From: Streptococcus oralis
GTDB taxonomy: Bacteria > Bacillota > Bacilli > Lactobacillales > Streptococcaceae
Assembly (NCBI RefSeq): GCF_001983955.1
Contig: NZ_CP019562.1
Coordinates: 1,178,001-1,242,000, forward strand
DNA length: 64,000 bases
Direction of reading: 5' to 3'
The translations under genes and the position numbers were made by a program. Position 1 is the stretch's first letter. Each line of letters opens with the position of its first letter. Below, piece after piece: positions 36,526 to 46,117 of this stretch. The notes beneath the pieces are model-generated. The model was not told where the DNA came from and did no database searches. It was given only the letters and a program-made list of their open reading frames with translations.

Positions 36526-36554
36526 CATGAGCCGACCACTCATCTACACTATTT

Positions 36555-36583
36555 ATTTTACCTGAAAATAGCTAAAATTTCAA
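36555..36583 (-). promoter_or_regulatory. Internal promoter for the repeat RNA
   Basis: TTGAAA (36583-36578), exactly 17 bp, TAAAAT (36560-36555), beginning 13 bp after the stop of the VirB1-like gene. A near-consensus sigma-70 promoter. Confidence 0.65.
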
Positions 36584-36595
36584 GTGTAAACTCTT

Positions 36596-39409
36596 CTATT
36601 TCGTAGTATAGGCAAAACTAATGGCACTATCTGCTTGAGAGATTTTTCTAAAGGTATAGTTAGGGTTGCCACCATAGTTAGTTTCAGACACAAGGAAAGA
36701 ACCATCATCATAGACCTTCTCTACAAAAGCTACATGACCATAGTCTGCTGGTGTGCCATGTGTACCTCCCACAAAAGAAACAATAGCACCTGCTCTTGGT
36801 GTAGAGCCAGTTTCCCCACCAAGACTTGAAGCTGTCGCAACCCAGTCCTGACCATTTTCCATGGTATTAATGATTGGAATCTTCTCTCCATTGCTTCCTT
36901 TTAATTTCAAGCCTAATTGGTTCATACGAGCCGCAACACCCCATGTACATTGTCCATAGGCATAGGCCATACCATCTCCACCACCAGGAACAGAATGCTC
37001 ATACAAGTCTCCACGAACCCCTTCAAGGGATTGCGGATCACTCTTTGCCTGTCCTCCATTTGTTTGGCTGAAACCTTTTTCAATTTGGTAATACCATTCC
37101 GTTGCTCTGGTTTGTCTTTCCAGTAGTTTGTCACCAGAATTTCCCTCCCAATAGGTGAGGAAGAGTTGGGCGAGATTGGCTGCACTGCCCGTATTTTTAA
37201 AGAAATCCTTTAACCAACTTTGATAGTAAGGACTATCTCCATGAAGCATAAAATCAAGTTGGAGGTCTAAATCATACCACTTCTTATTTTTGATATTTGC
37301 ATAATTCAACAAGGCTGTATGACGTGTTGACCCATCTGCTGTATCTGTCCATTGCCCTAAACCTAGACCTCTATGAAGAATATTAGGATAAGCACCACTA
37401 TAAATGGCTGGACCTCCTATCGCTAACCAGTTTTCATCATCCCATGAGGAATCGGTAGCGCCAACAGGAGGAGATAAATAATCTCCCTCAGCTCGTTTAG
37501 GATTGATAGAAGACTCTACCGACCAATTTCCTAAAATAGCCGCAATGGCTTGGGGACTTGCCCCTTGAGATTTCAAAAACTCATAAATATGTTTCGCTCG
37601 TTCAAACTCATCCCCACCAAACTGACCAATGGCAGGTAAGATAGTGGTCTGAAGTTGAATGACTTTGGGAAAATAAAATTGCGGATTGACATACACCAAT
37701 TTTTCTTTCTTGTTTTTATACTTTTGATAGGAAACTTTCAAACCTGTATCGTCTGGTGTCTCACCAATAACATCACCCGTTAGGACTCTTGTCCCCTCAA
37801 TCGCACGGCCATTATGAATAGAATACAAGGTCAATCGACTCTCATTCTCTCCTTTTCCGTTAGTGAGAATAACATCATCTCCGTCTAGAGATACAACACC
37901 ATCCATTGGTGCGACAATTGTTTGGTGAGCCTTCGCTTCTAGTAGAATATACTCCTGAAGAGTAGGTTTTCCGTCTAAATCATAGTATCCATAACGATAA
38001 GTCATGGTTAGACTATCTTCGTTGCTTTTCCCCTCAAATGGATTGTCCAATTCCTGCATGGAAGTATAGATACCCTCTTCTTTTAGTTCCTTTATTTCCT
38101 CTTGATCGTCTTTCGATAGTTTATACTTAGGAGTTTCATAGAGGTCTTGCATGGATTTCAAATCATCCCCATCGTTTAAATCATGCCACAAAGTAGACAG
38201 ATAATCCTTGTAAGTTTCTGAACTAAATAAGTGAACTGGTTTGTGTAACTCATAGTCATGGAATTTAAAGTTCATATACCCCATCACATCATCAACTTTT
38301 GTGTAATAAGTAATTCCTTTGTCATTTGTGCGAGTATGTTCTGCATCTTCCCAAGTTAGGTGGGTATAAGCTTTTGTTAATTCAAATTCATCTTGTTGAA
38401 TCAAACTAGCAGATGAAAATCCTAAAAAGAAGCTCATTATAAGTAAAAGAAGAAAGACTATTCCTCCAACTATCCAGGTTACAGGATTTCCAGCCGCAAA
38501 TGTAAAGAAGGAAAAGGCTGCTTTTAGTTTTTGATAGATATTTCGGACACTTGTAAGACCTTGTTTCTTTAATTTTCGAAACCGATTTTTAAAGGAACTT
38601 GGGTTATCTTTCGCTAGTTTCCATCCTTTTCCATCCTTAAAATGATGGTATCGCTCTTTTGTGTTGGTCAGTCTTTTCTTGGTAAAACGACCTGTTGCTT
38701 GTCCTGTTTTGACACTAGCTTTTCCAAGGTTATAAGAAAGGCGACTGTAGCGTTTTCCTTTTCTAATTGTCTCTTGAAGTGTGCGATAGCCTTCTAAATC
38801 TTCATTTTCTGAAGCTAACTCTCCACCTTCACGTCCAAGGACATAAAGAAAAGTTTTGGCTTTCCTACTGACTTTTTTGGACTTATAGGCTTGTTTAGTA
38901 GATTTTAGATTCTCTTTTGCGGCCTTGACTTCTTTCTTAGCTTTTAATTCTTCTAAACTCTTTCCTTGAAAGAAAAAATTAGATTTATGTTTCGATTCCT
39001 GACCGTAGAAAAATTTTTGATTGGTTTTTCTTTCTTTACGACTCTCTTTTCTTTCTTCTTTTGCTTCTATCTTTGCTTCCTTAAATTGCTTCTTGGCTAT
39101 TTTCAATCGTTTCCTAGCATGAGGCAACCGTCTGTCTCTTAATTCTTTACGATTTAAAAGAGATGGAGGACTATTTTGAAGAATATGATTGTAGTCTTCA
39201 TTTGCTTGTTTTACTCTAGCCTTTGAAGCTTCTCTCATCTCCTCTAGCTTTTCCTTTATCTCTTTTTTCCATGCTTTTTCATCCAGTACAGCGGAATCTT
39301 TTTTCTGTTTCTTCACCTCCTCCTTTCCTTTTTTCAAGAATTTCTTCTCATCTTTTAGACTTCTTCTAAATGCCTTTCGGGCACGTATGATTTCTCTTTT
39401 ATCCTTCAT
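36596..39409 (-). CDS. Conjugation cell-wall hydrolase (VirB1-like, CHAP)
   Basis: 937 aa. Residues 1-250 are basic and coiled-coil; one membrane segment lies at about 308-335 (GNPVTWIVGGIVFLLLLIMSF). An extracellular part follows, with a lipoyl/M23-like barrel remnant (IVAPMDGVVSLDGDDVIL), a tail-lysozyme domain (AIAAILGNWSVESSINPKRAEG, HRGLGLGQWTD) and a C-terminal CHAP amidase (YGQCTWGVAARMNQ with Cys, GHVAFVEKV with His). It opens the peptidoglycan for the transfer channel. Confidence 0.92.
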   Translation of the reverse strand: MKDKREIIRARKAFRRSLKDEKKFLKKGKEEVKKQKKDSAVLDEKAWKKEIKEKLEEMREASKARVKQANEDYNHILQNSPPSLLNRKELRDRRLPHARKRLKIAKKQFKEAKIEAKEERKESRKERKTNQKFFYGQESKHKSNFFFQGKSLEELKAKKEVKAAKENLKSTKQAYKSKKVSRKAKTFLYVLGREGGELASENEDLEGYRTLQETIRKGKRYSRLSYNLGKASVKTGQATGRFTKKRLTNTKERYHHFKDGKGWKLAKDNPSSFKNRFRKLKKQGLTSVRNIYQKLKAAFSFFTFAAGNPVTWIVGGIVFLLLLIMSFFLGFSSASLIQQDEFELTKAYTHLTWEDAEHTRTNDKGITYYTKVDDVMGYMNFKFHDYELHKPVHLFSSETYKDYLSTLWHDLNDGDDLKSMQDLYETPKYKLSKDDQEEIKELKEEGIYTSMQELDNPFEGKSNEDSLTMTYRYGYYDLDGKPTLQEYILLEAKAHQTIVAPMDGVVSLDGDDVILTNGKGENESRLTLYSIHNGRAIEGTRVLTGDVIGETPDDTGLKVSYQKYKNKKEKLVYVNPQFYFPKVIQLQTTILPAIGQFGGDEFERAKHIYEFLKSQGASPQAIAAILGNWSVESSINPKRAEGDYLSPPVGATDSSWDDENWLAIGGPAIYSGAYPNILHRGLGLGQWTDTADGSTRHTALLNYANIKNKKWYDLDLQLDFMLHGDSPYYQSWLKDFFKNTGSAANLAQLFLTYWEGNSGDKLLERQTRATEWYYQIEKGFSQTNGGQAKSDPQSLEGVRGDLYEHSVPGGGDGMAYAYGQCTWGVAARMNQLGLKLKGSNGEKIPIINTMENGQDWVATASSLGGETGSTPRAGAIVSFVGGTHGTPADYGHVAFVEKVYDDGSFLVSETNYGGNPNYTFRKISQADSAISFAYTTK

Positions 39410-39420
39410 TTACCTTCCCC

Positions 39421-41778
39421 TTAATTAGAAGCCATTTTATCAGGATCTGTACTCATGATATCAAACAATTGAGTACCTTGAGGAATCTTATTTTTAAATG
39501 GAACGACAACGGAACCAGCTTTTATCAGTCCTGCACCTTTTTCTGGATTGACTAGGTATTTTTCAAGTTCTTTTGACAATCCTAAGAGTTGAACCAATTC
39601 TTCTCGGTCATTTTTTGCTTGCTTGAGAAGAATCATAAATTCACTATTTGCAATAATCCGTCTACCATTGGGATCTAACAATAAGGTTTCGACATTTTGG
39701 GTTATCCCAGTCGGACTGGCTCCATATTTTCTGACACGACTCCACAATTTAAAGAAGAAATCACTAGCATATTTATCTAATAAGAGAAGCTGCATTTCAT
39801 CAAAATAAATCCAGGTCTTCTTCCCTAATTTTTGATTCCGAACGACACGATTCCATATCTGATCAAAAACAACCATAAGAGCAATTTGTTTCAGCTCATC
39901 TCCTAACTTTTTAACATTATAGATTAAGAAATTAGATCCTGTCTGAATATTGGTCTTATGAGAAAAAATATCAAGAGAACCTTCGACATACAGTTCCATA
40001 TCAAGTGCCAAATTCTGCGCTTCTTCTTCTGGTTGTTGGCTCAAGACAAAGACCCATTCTTCCAAAGAAGGCTCTTTAAATGACTGATAGGTGAGTCTGG
40101 TGACTCTGTCGATAATCGATTTTTCTCTTCCGTCCATTTTTCTATCCAATAACTTACCGATAAAGGATAAAAGAAATTCTGATTTTACCTTTACAGGATC
40201 CTCATCCATATTTTCCTCAGACAAGTCAAGGACATTGAGATAAGTTTGGGAATCGGGCGCAATATCAATCATTTCTCCACCAAAAGCCCGTCCAATGACA
40301 CTGTACTCCGCTTCTGGATCAACGATGATAATTTCTGTATTTTCACCAGATTCCTTGATTTTGGTCGTGATAATTTCATGCTTGGTTGCCATCCCTTTCC
40401 CAGCTCCAGATGTTCCTAAAATCAGACCAGACGGTGTATTTAATAGGCTGCGATCAATGGTAATAATATTACTTGATATTTGATTGATACCATAATATTT
40501 CCCACTACGGTCTTGTAAGTCTACTGAAGTCCAAGGTGAGTTCACTGCTATATTGGACGTTAATAAACTCCGTGATACTCCCTCTAAAAAATCACAACCA
40601 AATGGCAGCAAACTATTAAAGGCTGCTTCTTGCATATATGGAAGTTTATCAATCATTAGGTCATTTGAGCCGGCCACTTGTTGGATAGTGTCTAGGGCTT
40701 GTTTGAGTTCTACTTCATCCTGACCAAAGACCCCAATCAAGAAGACCGTTTGAAACAGTTTATCACCTGTCTCGGTCATGGTTTTTAAAAGTTCTTCAGC
40801 TTCATCGATATTACTTTCTAATACATGACCTACTTTTTCCAAATAGATACCTGTACGAGCTAGTTTTTGTTGTTCCCCAATCTTTTGGGATTCCATCAAG
40901 GTCTTCTTTGTTCGTAGTTTCTTCATCGCATCCGCCTTAGTCGAACTTTGAGCATAAAGGCTTACAATCAATTCCAAATCTCCTTGCATGAGGTCTCGAA
41001 TAAACTGATCGCCTAATTCCATGCCGTAGTCTCTGACATAGACAATCTGTAATAAGCGGTCATTGATTTGTAGGTAATTCTTGTTTTTAAAATCCAAGAG
41101 ATTAGGCGCTATGAAGTGACGAGTTGTCTGACCAGATCTCGTTAAATCACGATAAGAAAAAGGAAGATGGTGTTCTCCTCTAAGCATATCCGCCAACAAG
41201 TTCACCCGTTCTTCTCCAGCCAAGGATTCAAATCGAGCATCAATTTCTGAGAAACCACTCTTGAAATATTCTCCAATTTGAGACAAGGAACGATAGGCTT
41301 GTTTAGGATTAGAATCCTTTCTACCAAAGCTAATCAGTTTCACAGCCGAAAAGTTATTTTCCCCACTGTCTAAATTTTGATTCATCATCCGATTCAATTC
41401 TTTACGATAGCTATCATACCCATCTTCTTTTTCCTCATACAGAACACTCTGTCTAAACTTTTCTAAATTCAATCTTTTATTAAAGATGGTCAATTGGAAG
41501 TTGGTTTGGTCATCTAAAGAGTTAATCAAATCAGAATACTTCTCAATGATTGCGCCCTTATCTTCTAAACCAACAGTTTGGTAATTGACGTCCCCAAGTA
41601 AGTAGCTTTGTGAGAAATAATCTTCTTTTACCTGCATTAGACCATTTTGGTACAGGGCTTGATAGGCAAGGCTATTCGCTGTAGAGGGTAACACTTCCTC
41701 TTTTTTTCCTTTAATTTCTTCCTTTTTATTAGTCATTGAAGTTTTTGGTTTCTTTAATGTATTTGATTTTCTTTTCAT
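39421..41778 (-). CDS. virB4: VirB4-like conjugation ATPase
   Basis: 785 aa. The C-terminal ATPase domain has Walker A GTSGAGKGMATK, Walker B WIYFDEMQLLL and an ITQNVETLL sensor; the N-terminal 400 residues are the VirB4/TraE-type domain. It powers substrate transfer and channel assembly at the membrane. Its start overlaps the PrgI gene by 50 bp, typical of this gene pair. Confidence 0.95.
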   Translation of the reverse strand: MKRKSNTLKKPKTSMTNKKEEIKGKKEEVLPSTANSLAYQALYQNGLMQVKEDYFSQSYLLGDVNYQTVGLEDKGAIIEKYSDLINSLDDQTNFQLTIFNKRLNLEKFRQSVLYEEKEDGYDSYRKELNRMMNQNLDSGENNFSAVKLISFGRKDSNPKQAYRSLSQIGEYFKSGFSEIDARFESLAGEERVNLLADMLRGEHHLPFSYRDLTRSGQTTRHFIAPNLLDFKNKNYLQINDRLLQIVYVRDYGMELGDQFIRDLMQGDLELIVSLYAQSSTKADAMKKLRTKKTLMESQKIGEQQKLARTGIYLEKVGHVLESNIDEAEELLKTMTETGDKLFQTVFLIGVFGQDEVELKQALDTIQQVAGSNDLMIDKLPYMQEAAFNSLLPFGCDFLEGVSRSLLTSNIAVNSPWTSVDLQDRSGKYYGINQISSNIITIDRSLLNTPSGLILGTSGAGKGMATKHEIITTKIKESGENTEIIIVDPEAEYSVIGRAFGGEMIDIAPDSQTYLNVLDLSEENMDEDPVKVKSEFLLSFIGKLLDRKMDGREKSIIDRVTRLTYQSFKEPSLEEWVFVLSQQPEEEAQNLALDMELYVEGSLDIFSHKTNIQTGSNFLIYNVKKLGDELKQIALMVVFDQIWNRVVRNQKLGKKTWIYFDEMQLLLLDKYASDFFFKLWSRVRKYGASPTGITQNVETLLLDPNGRRIIANSEFMILLKQAKNDREELVQLLGLSKELEKYLVNPEKGAGLIKAGSVVVPFKNKIPQGTQLFDIMSTDPDKMASN

Positions 41779-42088
41779 GTTCAGGTCCTTTCTTTCCTGT
41801 AATTGTGCGTAGGGGAACCGTTAATTCAAAATGAAGACGGTATTTCAAATAATGTTCAAAATATAAATCATTGGGTTTATAGACTCCAAAAAGCATGAGG
41901 GGGATGGTAAAGGCAAACACAAAACCGTAAACAAACCAATCTCCAAATTGCCAGAAAAAGAGATTCAAGCCCAAAACAATAATTGTGACAATAAAGGCTG
42001 GTAAAACAAAGATGATTTGCCTTGTGGTGAAACCTAACCAAGCCCTGTGTTGGTATTTTGAGATGTCTTTAAAGACTCGTGTATTCAT
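41729..42088 (-). CDS. PrgI-family membrane protein
   Basis: 119 aa with two adjacent membrane segments (FVLPAFIVTIIVLGLNLFFW and FVYGFVFAFTIPLMLFGVY), then a short cytoplasmic tail with KGPEHEKKIKYI. This is the layout of PrgI/VirB3-like proteins, always next to VirB4 in Gram-positive conjugation systems. Confidence 0.9.
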   Translation of the reverse strand: MNTRVFKDISKYQHRAWLGFTTRQIIFVLPAFIVTIIVLGLNLFFWQFGDWFVYGFVFAFTIPLMLFGVYKPNDLYFEHYLKYRLHFELTVPLRTITGKKGPEHEKKIKYIKETKNFND

Positions 42089-42141
42089 GACTTTCCTTTC
42101 TAAAAAGGCTAAGAAGCAATCACTTCCTAGCCTTTATCTAA

Positions 42142-42996
42142 TTACATACCTAAGATTGAGCGAGCCGTACGTTGAGAACCAACGAGAGCAATAATCAGTA
42201 AGATAGCTTGTATCAAACTACCAAACATAATCGCAAGTGATTGCAAGACTCCCGCACCATTTGAAACAGCTATTTTCCCAGCAGATTCAAACAAAGGGAC
42301 AAGAGAAACAATCAGAAAAATAAGAACCCCTTGTACCGCATAGACCATAATATTTTTTAAATAGCCAATACCAATAGACTTCCACTCATCACTTAAAAAT
42401 GTTGGAATCGTAAGAGGGGCAAATGGAATCATAAGGTAGAGTTGAATAAATCGAATAGATATCAAAAGATTAACCATGGCTGCACTTACTATCCGAACAA
42501 GCCAAATTAGGAGGGCGAAAAAGCCCACAATCATACGGCCAATAAATCCTGAACCTTTTAATCCAGAGATGGTATCATACTTTGCCCCACCGTGAGCCAC
42601 AATCGAGGCCACTTGTTCAATGGCATGACTCGCAATCCCGATGATGGCTTCTACAATGACGGTAGTGTTGGTAATTACAACTGCGACCATAATATAACTA
42701 ATCAACATCGGCGCTAATGCTTCAAAGGTCATCGCTCCTCCTGAGTTAGCAATTTTCTTTGCCATCTTTGAAAATTCTAAGATGAGAACAACTGATAAAA
42801 TCGCAACTCCAAGAGGCTGCATGACACTTTTGGTGATACTAGACATGTAAGTCCAAACTGTTGGATTGTAGCTAGATAGAGATTTAATCAGATCTACAGT
42901 AGATTGTAAATCCACATTAAATCCTTCAAATAAATTTTCAGCTGATATTTTTTCAGATGCAAGGTAAACAAAGGGTGAGACTAAACTAAGATTCAT
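42142..42996 (-). CDS. VirB6/TrbL-like channel protein
   Basis: 284 aa, a short N-terminal extracytoplasmic part then six or seven membrane helices (for example MQPLGVAILSVVLILEF, MIVGFFALLIWLVRIVSAAM, LAIMFGSLIQAILLIIALVG). It corresponds to the polytopic VirB6-type component of Gram-positive type IV secretion and lies at its usual place before prgI. Confidence 0.88.
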   Translation of the reverse strand: MNLSLVSPFVYLASEKISAENLFEGFNVDLQSTVDLIKSLSSYNPTVWTYMSSITKSVMQPLGVAILSVVLILEFSKMAKKIANSGGAMTFEALAPMLISYIMVAVVITNTTVIVEAIIGIASHAIEQVASIVAHGGAKYDTISGLKGSGFIGRMIVGFFALLIWLVRIVSAAMVNLLISIRFIQLYLMIPFAPLTIPTFLSDEWKSIGIGYLKNIMVYAVQGVLIFLIVSLVPLFESAGKIAVSNGAGVLQSLAIMFGSLIQAILLIIALVGSQRTARSILGM

Positions 42997-43012
42997 GTCA
43001 TTGTTTATCCTC

Positions 43013-43255
43013 CTAAATTGAAATCTGAGTTACAAAGGCTCCAGCAGCCCCGACCATAACTCCACCGACAATTTCAAGAATGGCATTCCGAACACCTGGT
43101 CCACCATCTTTAATGTTGGTTGCAAGGTTGACAATCCCCACAACAACGAGAAAGGCACCAACCGCAATCAATCCCTTCTGTAACAAAGACATAGCTTGTG
43201 CAAACATGGCACTTGCGTCTACTCCATAAACAAAACCTTTAAAATGCGTAATCAT
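43013..43255 (-). CDS. Small pilin-like (TrbC/VirB2-like) membrane protein
   Basis: 80 aa with two hydrophobic helices (GLIAVGAFLVVVGIVNLATN and ILEIVGGVMVGAAGAFVTQI) separated by a Gly/Pro turn. Size and topology match the VirB2/TrbC or Maff2-type protein in this position of ICE operons. Confidence 0.8.
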   Translation of the reverse strand: MITHFKGFVYGVDASAMFAQAMSLLQKGLIAVGAFLVVVGIVNLATNIKDGGPGVRNAILEIVGGVMVGAAGAFVTQISI

Positions 43256-43275
43256 CTATTTCCTCTTTTCTATTT

Positions 43276-45156
43276 TTATTTTAAACTAGATTCAAAAGTT
43301 AAATCACGAATTCTAAGGCCTTCAAGATGGTTTTCTTGTCTTTGATTCAAAGGATTGATTTGATAGTTCCACCACCGTTCATCAGTTTCTTGATTGGCTA
43401 GGTACTTCCAGTTTGGATGCTTGATAGAATTGTATTTTTTGCTTTTAAAGACTGGCATATTAGCAATTCGAACCAAGCATTCATGCCGTTTCATATTTCC
43501 GACTTCATCAGGTGTCATTAAATCACGAGCAATCTTTTGATGAGAAAGGGATCCTGAACCTGTCTGACCAAAGGAACGACTAGTATTTCGAACATCAATG
43601 GTTTGTTTACCGAGTAAGCCACTCATAAATTTAAAGGTATCTTCATCATTCCCACCTAAGTAGACTAAGCTATCACAGTTCCCAAGAATGGTTTTCCAAG
43701 CTTCTTTTTCTTTATAGAGCCCTTGAAGTTGGGCAATATTTTGTAGAATAGGAACGAGACTCATATTACGAGAACGAACTGTTGAGGTTTGTTCAGCAAA
43801 ATCTGGGATTTCTCCGATATTTGCGAACTCATCTAAGTAAACTCTCACATGAAGAGGCAATTGACCCTTAAAATCAATATCTGCTTGTCTTGTTAGGGTT
43901 TGAAATACGGTTGAAAAAAAGAGGGCTGAAAGAAAGCGAAAGGTACTATCGTTATCTGGGATAACTAAGTAAACCATTGATTTTTCCTTACCCCATGTCT
44001 TCATATCAAGGGTATCTCTTTTGGTCAAATCCATGACACTTTGAATATTGAAGAGGGCAAATTTAGCAGTGGTTACAGCTATAACAGAATCCAGAGTCTT
44101 ATCCTTATAATTTTGGAAATCTGCCCAGTTTCGCATGGTAAAATTTTCAGTCCCATACTTTTTAGCATAATTTCCAAATAGAATTTCTAAGACACTTTTT
44201 TCTTGGTTTTCACCCTTGGATAAGTGTTTAATGAGTTTTGAGATTTCAGCAAAACTTGGATAACGCCCTCGTTTTTTCCGCTCTTCCACTTCTTTTTTTT
44301 GAAGTTTCAACAAGTTTTGGTATTCTGCTTGACTTAAACGACTTTCTTCTATGAGCTGTTCTCTTGTTTTAGGTGGGTTATAGAAATCGACCAAGTAAGA
44401 GGCTAAAGCTCGAACCAAAGTCATAGAAGCTTCATCCCAAAATGGATCACTACGAGAGCCAGAGCCTTTGGTATTATTAAAATATACCGTCAGTAAGCGA
44501 TTCAAATCGTTTTCTGTCTCTATATAGCGAAAAGGATTGAAGCCATCTGAGTTCTTCATATTGACTAAATCTAACACCTTTACTTGATAGCCATTTTCTA
44601 AAAAGAGTTTGCCTGTTTTTTCGGCCAAGTGATCTTTAGGATCCACGACAATATTTGAACTATTCATCTGAATCAGATTGGGTTTCACAAAGCGAAATGT
44701 CTTCCCACTTCCTGAACCTCCAATCACCGCAATATTCTTATTTCTATCATATTGTGGTGGCTTTTTATCTAACAAAGTTAGACGAACATCTTTGGCTAAG
44801 ATTGTATCATGAGAAAATTCCTTACCGTAAAAAAACTTCTTTTCTTTTAGAGTTCCAAAACGGGCGCTCCCGTATTCTACCCCTTCTCGATATTGTTTTT
44901 TACCAGTCTCTAGATAGAGATAAACCAGCAACATCATCACAAAGCCTAGTAGAAAAAAAGCACTTGATTTTCCAGTAAAAGAAACATTCCATGGCGACTG
45001 AAGAACTTCATCTTGACCTTCCATTAGAAGATGAGTCCATTTATCTAATGTATTTCCAGTATAGGAATCATACAAAAGCGTCAAACGATGAAAAAGATAG
45101 CCTAGTAAGACGCCTAACAGTGAGAATAGTAGGAATTTCTTTCCACTGTACATCAT
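43276..45156 (-). CDS. virD4: VirD4-like coupling protein (TraG/PcfC)
   Basis: 626 aa. Two N-terminal membrane segments (about 8-25 and 65-82), then the hexameric ATPase with Walker A GGSGSGKTFRFV, the strand SNIVVDPKDHLAE, Walker B VRVYLDEFANIG and the QNIAQL sensor. It brings the relaxosome to the secretion channel. Its start overlaps the PcfB-like gene by 4 nt. Confidence 0.95.
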   Translation of the reverse strand: MMYSGKKFLLFSLLGVLLGYLFHRLTLLYDSYTGNTLDKWTHLLMEGQDEVLQSPWNVSFTGKSSAFFLLGFVMMLLVYLYLETGKKQYREGVEYGSARFGTLKEKKFFYGKEFSHDTILAKDVRLTLLDKKPPQYDRNKNIAVIGGSGSGKTFRFVKPNLIQMNSSNIVVDPKDHLAEKTGKLFLENGYQVKVLDLVNMKNSDGFNPFRYIETENDLNRLLTVYFNNTKGSGSRSDPFWDEASMTLVRALASYLVDFYNPPKTREQLIEESRLSQAEYQNLLKLQKKEVEERKKRGRYPSFAEISKLIKHLSKGENQEKSVLEILFGNYAKKYGTENFTMRNWADFQNYKDKTLDSVIAVTTAKFALFNIQSVMDLTKRDTLDMKTWGKEKSMVYLVIPDNDSTFRFLSALFFSTVFQTLTRQADIDFKGQLPLHVRVYLDEFANIGEIPDFAEQTSTVRSRNMSLVPILQNIAQLQGLYKEKEAWKTILGNCDSLVYLGGNDEDTFKFMSGLLGKQTIDVRNTSRSFGQTGSGSLSHQKIARDLMTPDEVGNMKRHECLVRIANMPVFKSKKYNSIKHPNWKYLANQETDERWWNYQINPLNQRQENHLEGLRIRDLTFESSLK

Positions 45157-45641
45157 CTCACCATCTCTTTCTGTTTGACGGCCCCTTCTTGTCTAAAGGT
45201 AATTTGGGATTTAGCTTCATCAATTGCATCGTCTAATGACTTATCCATGGTAAAATCAGCTAATTTCTTCGGATCATTAACCATTTTTTCTAACAGATGG
45301 TCTAAATGATTGTCTAGAATCGAACGATCTTTCGTGTAGAAATGTAGAGAATCTCCTTGCCAAGCGATAGCCAAAGGAATCTCTTCTTTTTCTAAAAAAG
45401 CTTTAAATTTCTCTATATCAATTGGGTTGTCTAAAAAATCTTTCTTCAGATTAATCGTATCAATCGCATAGGGAGATTGTAGCAATTCTTCTAATTTCTG
45501 TACCCCTATCTTATAGGCAGAGTCTTGTGCTAGAGCCTGACGTCTAGACCATTCTAGAATCTTTAAGAGACTTTTGACAGTAAATAAAAGACTACGCTCA
45601 GCATATTGAACTGCCATTCGTTCCTGTTGTTCAGAGGACAT
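45153..45641 (-). CDS. PcfB-like (DUF3801) conjugation protein
   Basis: 162 aa, helical and soluble: ERSLLFTVKSLLKILEWSRRQ, then FKAFLEKEEIPLAIAW and SLHFYTKD. This pattern is that of DUF3801/PcfB proteins, which accompany the coupling protein and process DNA in Gram-positive plasmids. It overlaps genes on both sides. Confidence 0.82.
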   Translation of the reverse strand: MSSEQQERMAVQYAERSLLFTVKSLLKILEWSRRQALAQDSAYKIGVQKLEELLQSPYAIDTINLKKDFLDNPIDIEKFKAFLEKEEIPLAIAWQGDSLHFYTKDRSILDNHLDHLLEKMVNDPKKLADFTMDKSLDDAIDEAKSQITFRQEGAVKQKEMVR

Positions 45642-45930
45642 CTGATGCCTCCTTCTTCACAAATAGCAGCTTTCCTTCTTTATAACGATAAGCTATCAAT
45701 TTCTGACGTTGCTTAATCGACTTGACAACCTGCAGTAGATCTCTCGAATAAGGTTCTCGAAGAGTAACTTCTACTGCTTTCCCATCAATGATACCAACAC
45801 GTTTAAATTCAATGTAGTCTTTTTTGAGATGTCCTAAGCCCATACCAAAGGGAAAGTGATGAATCAATTGGATGGTACAACCACCTTTATTTCCCATTTG
45901 TTTCAAATCATACAAGTTTACTACCTTCAT
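45631..45930 (-). CDS. First protein of the conjugation operon, unknown function
   Basis: 99 aa, mixed alpha/beta by pattern (GKAVEVTLREPYSRDLLQVVKSIKQRQKLIAYRYKEGKLLFV). No domain I can name. It overlaps the PcfB-like gene by 11 nt and follows the structured leader. Confidence 0.7.
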   Translation of the reverse strand: MKVVNLYDLKQMGNKGGCTIQLIHHFPFGMGLGHLKKDYIEFKRVGIIDGKAVEVTLREPYSRDLLQVVKSIKQRQKLIAYRYKEGKLLFVKKEASDVL

Positions 45931-45981
45931 GATTAACTCCTTTATCTAGTTTGTCGCATCGTTTAAGTCTGGTAACGATAA

Positions 45982-46087
45982 ACTCCGTGTCTGTTAGAAA
46001 ATTCTCACACACGTCTTGTGCCAGTTGCCCTTCACAGGGAAATACTCTCAGTCCCTACTTACACAGGCACGCTAATCAAGACGGAGT
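45982..46087 (-). ncRNA. Structured leader RNA of the conjugation operon
   Basis: A nested foldback about 106 nt long: ACTCCGT/ACGGAGT at the base (45982-45988 and 46081-46087), then TAG/CTA, GTGCC/GGCAC (46018-46022 and 46066-46070) and AGGGA/TCCCT near the tip (46036-46040 and 46052-46056). It lies in the 5' leader between the promoter and the first gene. Function unknown; an antitermination, riboregulator or DNA-hairpin role is possible. Confidence 0.55.
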
Positions 46088-46095
46088 GGATTCAA

Positions 46096-46108
46096 TTTTC
46101 AAAGAACA
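46096..46108 (-). promoter_or_regulatory. boxA-like antitermination element
   Basis: TGTTCTTTGAAAA on the minus strand, the form seen in rRNA operon leaders and spacers of Lactobacillales, about 5-10 nt after the predicted transcription start. Confidence 0.5.
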
Positions 46109-46117
46109 GGTAGCTTT

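Larger units (their letters stand above)
36370..36548 (-). ncRNA. Structured repeat RNA, putative antitoxin RNA
   Basis: About 180 nt predicted from the promoter at 36555-36583 to the terminator. Two 54-nt repeats each fold into CTTGG-N9-CCAAG and GGTG-N5-CACC hairpins. The four differences between repeats fall in loops or linker, not stems, which argues for selection on RNA structure. Confidence 0.6.
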
